From Clostridia bacterium (GTDB lineage: Bacteria; Bacillota; Clostridia; Christensenellales; Aristaeellaceae): a stretch of 49,988 nt of DNA. The notes under the pieces were generated by a model. The model worked only from the letters and a program-made list of their open reading frames with translations. It searched no databases and was not told the DNA's origin. The stretch spans positions 1-49,988 of the forward strand of contig JAFWEL010000072.1 in the NCBI GenBank assembly GCA_017512905.1, written 5' to 3'. Both the position numbers and the translations under genes were made by a program. Of the stretch, positions 47,093 to 49,988 are shown piece by piece; position 1 is the first letter of the stretch, and every line of letters starts with the position of its first letter.

Positions 47093-49988
47093 ATGGCAGC
47101 TGATGGATCTGTAATCGTTGATACTCGGATGGATAACAATGGTATCATTCGAGGTGCGAGGCAGTTTTCGCAGATGGTAGGAGGCATGAAGAACGCGGTC
47201 AAAAAGGCTGGACAGGCCATGTCTGGAAGTGCTAATACCTATATTCAATCACTGAACCAGTCAACGAACGTGGTAAAAAACCTTGATAAGGAAATCAAGA
47301 GACTCGAATCTCAGATGACCAAGCTAAAGCGAAGCATGACAGGCGACAAGGTATACACCGCCCAATATAATGGGCTGACCGATCAAATCAAGGAAGCTGA
47401 ATCTGAGATTGAAAAACTCCAGGCGAAACAACAGGAATGGGCTGATATGGGTATAGACCCTGAATCCGAGCCTTTTACGGAGTTGGATAATCAGATATTT
47501 GACTTGATTGACCGCGTGGAAGAGCTAAGGGCGAAGCAGGCAGAATTACGGGAGTCCGGCGAAGCCTACACACCTGAATACGCGAACATGCAGCAAGACC
47601 TGGAGGAATTGCAGACGAAGTTGGAAGAACTGAAAGCGGCTCGTGATGATGTCCTTTCTACGCCCCCTGGCTGGAATGATATGGCGACTGTGACGGGTGC
47701 CATAGCCGACGCAATGAATCGAGTCAAGACCTCGGCTGCAACAGCGCTGTATGCTATCCAGCATCCGGCAGAGTCCCTTGATCGGCTTTTCAACGTGATA
47801 ATCAGAAAAGGAGTAGGGGCTTTCATTCAGTTAGCCGGAGTTGCGGCTCGGGCGGCAACTTCCATTTTTCGGATAGCTGGGAGTGGCGCACTGTCCTTCC
47901 TCAAGAAACTTGCAGAAGGAGCGAAAAACGCGGCAATCCAGTTAGCAAAGCTGATGGGTAACGCTGTCGGCGGTGGTTTCAAAAAGCTGGGCGGGGGAAT
48001 TTGGAATGCGGTAAAGGGATTACTCGGGTTCAATAACGCAGGTAGGCAGGCAAGAGTAAGCATTAAACAGCTGTTGGGGTCCATTCTGAGCGCACGCGCA
48101 ATCATATCGGGATTCAAGAAGATTATTCAAATTGCAAAAGAATCCCTTGAAGACCTTGCCAAATCCAACCCGAAAGTCAAAACGTCTTTGAACGGTTTGA
48201 CAGGAGCGTTAAACGGTTTGAAAAGTAGTCTTGGAACAGCATTTGCTCCAATATTCACAGCGGTAGCTCCAGCCTTGACACGGTTGATAAATATGTTAAC
48301 CAGCGCTATCAACACTATAGGAGCGTTGATAGCGGCATTGACAGGTCAGAAAACCTATCAAAAGGCTGTTACCGGTCTTAATGACGTTGGCGGTGCAGCA
48401 AGTGGAGCATCCGATGATGTGAAAGAGCTGAAACGTCAACTGGCTGGATTCGATGATTTGGAGGTTCTCTCAGCCAATGATTCATCTTCTGGCGGTGGTG
48501 GAGGCGGTGGAGGCGGTGGAGGCGTCTCCTATGAAACTGAGGAAATAGGAAGCGGAATTGTCGATTTCGTTGCAAAACTAAAAGAAATGTGGGCGGCTGC
48601 TGATTATGAAGGAATTGGCCGTGAAATTGCAGGTTGTATCAACAATGCTTTTGAAAAGGCAAAAGACCTTATCTCTTGGGACAATCTGGGGGATAAAATT
48701 ACTGAAGCAGTAACCGCTATTACCGGTATTTTTAACGGTTTAGTCGATGGCATAGACTGGGAGCTGATCGGAGAAACTTTCGGTGAAGGAATCAATACAA
48801 TCCTACACACTGTAAATCTACTCTTGACGGGGATCGATTGGGAAAACCTTGGCACAAAGCTGATGGAGGGCCTGAATAGCCTTGTCGATACTGTAGATTG
48901 GAAACTGTTTGGTGATACTCTGGGTCAGAGTTTCAAAGCTGCTGTACAGTTGATTGGCACGGCGCTGGAAACATTCGATTGGGGCAACCTTGGCACGAAA
49001 CTGGCTGAGGGGATTAATGCGCTTGTTGAAAGAATCAACGATGCGGTGACCTCTATCGAATGGGAAACCATCGGCTCTAACTTTGCTCAGGGCATAGCTA
49101 ATCTCATATCCGGTGTAGATTGGAATAACCTCGGCATAACTATCGCTAACTCCTTCAACGCTGCGTTGTTTACGATTTATGGTGCGGTACACGACTTCGA
49201 TTTCAAGTCAGCTGCTACGGATATATTCAATGGCCTTAATGAATTGATAGTCACCGTTGACTGGACGAAAATCGGCGAGACGATTAACGATACATTCAAA
49301 GGCGCATTGGATTTTATAGCTACGGCTATTGAAACTGTAGATTGGAAAAAGCTGGGAGAAAATGTCAAGATGGCACTGGTTGCTATCGACTGGAACGGCG
49401 TTTTTGAGAGTTTGTCGGAGGCTATAGGTGCGGCTGCTGGCGGGTTAGCTTCACTTATCGGTGGTCTTTTGAGTGAAGCATTTACTAATATCAAGGATTA
49501 TTTCAGCGACTCCATCGAGGCCGCTGGTGGTGACGTAGTTGCCGGTGTTTTTAATGGAATACTAAACGCGATCAAGAATGTCGGAACATGGATCAAAAAA
49601 CATATCTTTGATCCGTTTATCGATGGATTCAAGAAAGCGTTCGGTATTGCTTCTCCAGCGTCCACGATGGAGGAACCAGGCGAAAACATTGTCCTTGGTA
49701 TTTTCCAGGGAATCATCAACGCGCTCAAGAACGTGGGTCAGTGGGTGAAGGACAATATCTTCACACCGATATGGGATGCCATTAGTGAAGCGGGGGCAAC
49801 GGCCATTGAGATTACTGTTTCGCTGGTGAAGAAGGTTGGGGAATGGGCCAGTGATGTGTGGAACTTCATCAAGAGCGGTGCTGAGACTATCGTAAAGACG
49901 GTAAGCGCTGTATTCGATAAAGTGACGGGTTTCTTCGGGGATGTGTGGAACTTCATCAAGAGCGGTGCTGAGACTATCGTAAAGACGG
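47093..49988 (+). CDS. Tape measure protein, cut by the window end
   Basis: At least 965 codons are open to the window edge. After an N-terminal coiled coil (KNLDKEIKRLESQMTKLKRS, QQDLEELQTKLEELKAARDD) come hydrophobic segments (GVGAFIQLAGVAARAATSIF, AFAPIFTAVAPALTRLINML), then a run of 11 glycines near residue 470. About eight degenerate ~35-residue units with a D/E-W-x3-G core follow (GIDWENLGTKLMEGLNSLVD, TVDWKLFGDTLGQSFKAAVQ). It ends in an exact tandem repeat of 29 residues. It sets tail length and is ejected with DNA. GTGGGTG is a weak ribosome site. Confidence 0.93.
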   Translation, partial: MAADGSVIVDTRMDNNGIIRGARQFSQMVGGMKNAVKKAGQAMSGSANTYIQSLNQSTNVVKNLDKEIKRLESQMTKLKRSMTGDKVYTAQYNGLTDQIKEAESEIEKLQAKQQEWADMGIDPESEPFTELDNQIFDLIDRVEELRAKQAELRESGEAYTPEYANMQQDLEELQTKLEELKAARDDVLSTPPGWNDMATVTGAIADAMNRVKTSAATALYAIQHPAESLDRLFNVIIRKGVGAFIQLAGVAARAATSIFRIAGSGALSFLKKLAEGAKNAAIQLAKLMGNAVGGGFKKLGGGIWNAVKGLLGFNNAGRQARVSIKQLLGSILSARAIISGFKKIIQIAKESLEDLAKSNPKVKTSLNGLTGALNGLKSSLGTAFAPIFTAVAPALTRLINMLTSAINTIGALIAALTGQKTYQKAVTGLNDVGGAASGASDDVKELKRQLAGFDDLEVLSANDSSSGGGGGGGGGGGVSYETEEIGSGIVDFVAKLKEMWAAADYEGIGREIAGCINNAFEKAKDLISWDNLGDKITEAVTAITGIFNGLVDGIDWELIGETFGEGINTILHTVNLLLTGIDWENLGTKLMEGLNSLVDTVDWKLFGDTLGQSFKAAVQLIGTALETFDWGNLGTKLAEGINALVERINDAVTSIEWETIGSNFAQGIANLISGVDWNNLGITIANSFNAALFTIYGAVHDFDFKSAATDIFNGLNELIVTVDWTKIGETINDTFKGALDFIATAIETVDWKKLGENVKMALVAIDWNGVFESLSEAIGAAAGGLASLIGGLLSEAFTNIKDYFSDSIEAAGGDVVAGVFNGILNAIKNVGTWIKKHIFDPFIDGFKKAFGIASPASTMEEPGENIVLGIFQGIINALKNVGQWVKDNIFTPIWDAISEAGATAIEITVSLVKKVGEWASDVWNFIKSGAETIVKTVSAVFDKVTGFFGDVWNFIKSGAETIVKT
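49853..49988 (+). repeat. 87-bp tandem repeat inside the tape measure gene
   Basis: Bases 49853-49901 recur exactly at 49940-49988, 49 identical bases at a distance of 87 bp (29 codons). The unit starts DVWNFIKSGAETIVKT. The second unit is cut by the window, so the array may continue. Confidence 0.9.

Noticed and set aside
48181-48196. Further operator copy (GTCAAAACGTCTTTGA)
   Set aside because: Only half of the palindrome fits and it lies inside the tape measure coding sequence, away from any promoter.

Overview
The window has two parts: a stretch of bacterial chromosome (about 1-9,800) and the left and central part of an integrated tailed phage (about 9,800 to the end, running off the right edge). 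The host looks like an anaerobic, fairly high-GC member of the Clostridia. The basis is family-level similarity of gyrA/gyrB, rubrerythrin and ECF-type vitamin transporters, strong AGGAGG ribosome binding sites and intergenic palindromes; no 16S gene is present, so the genus is not resolved.

Host part: a QueT-type queuosine-precursor transporter behind a candidate preQ1 riboswitch; an autoregulated-looking MerR/TipA-type regulator; rubrerythrin; a RibU-type riboflavin transporter behind a clear FMN riboswitch with a consensus promoter; a PfkB-family sugar kinase; then gyrA and gyrB on the minus strand. gyrA and gyrB are separated by a small four-helix-bundle (23S-IVP-like) gene enclosed in perfect 38-bp terminal inverted repeats built from a 7-bp unit. 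Five copies of one intergenic palindrome family and several other palindromic repeats are scattered between the host genes; I saw none in the phage.

Phage lysogeny module (9.8-12.7 kb): a large serine recombinase lies next to the host junction, followed by an XRE repressor transcribed leftward and a divergent early operon with a second HTH protein. Six copies of a 16-bp near-palindromic operator lie in the switch, and seven more lie at later control points. Two of the copies fill the 17-bp spacer of well-formed promoters exactly.

Phage early region (12.7-32.5 kb): a gene-poor stretch with a tRNA-Leu(CAA), two tRNA-like structures and a possible pseudoknot comes first. It is followed by a long co-directional operon of DNA-metabolism genes: a DUF2800 nuclease-like protein, a DUF2815 protein, family-A DNA polymerase, a sigma factor, ThyX, a frameshifted adenine methyltransferase, dCMP deaminase, a HAD-MazG fusion, a primase/VapE helicase, a VRR nuclease, an SNF2 helicase and an ArpU/RinA-like regulator, plus many small proteins. 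ThyX, dCMP deaminase and HAD-MazG point to control of the dTTP pool.

Phage middle and late region (32.7-49.99 kb): a DUF4417 protein; a cassette of three proteins that share the N-terminus MGGRGS(K/S)SG, one of them ADP-ribosyltransferase-like; then terminase, portal, minor head, scaffold, capsid with an inserted beta-rich domain, connectors, tail tube, two chaperone-like genes and a tape-measure gene cut by the window end. The order is that of a siphovirus of the SPP1/A118 type. The most unusual signal is a 7-mer, GCTACAC, present 28 times in the phage, always on the coding strand and about 1 kb apart through the early region, with none seen in the 9.8 kb of host DNA.
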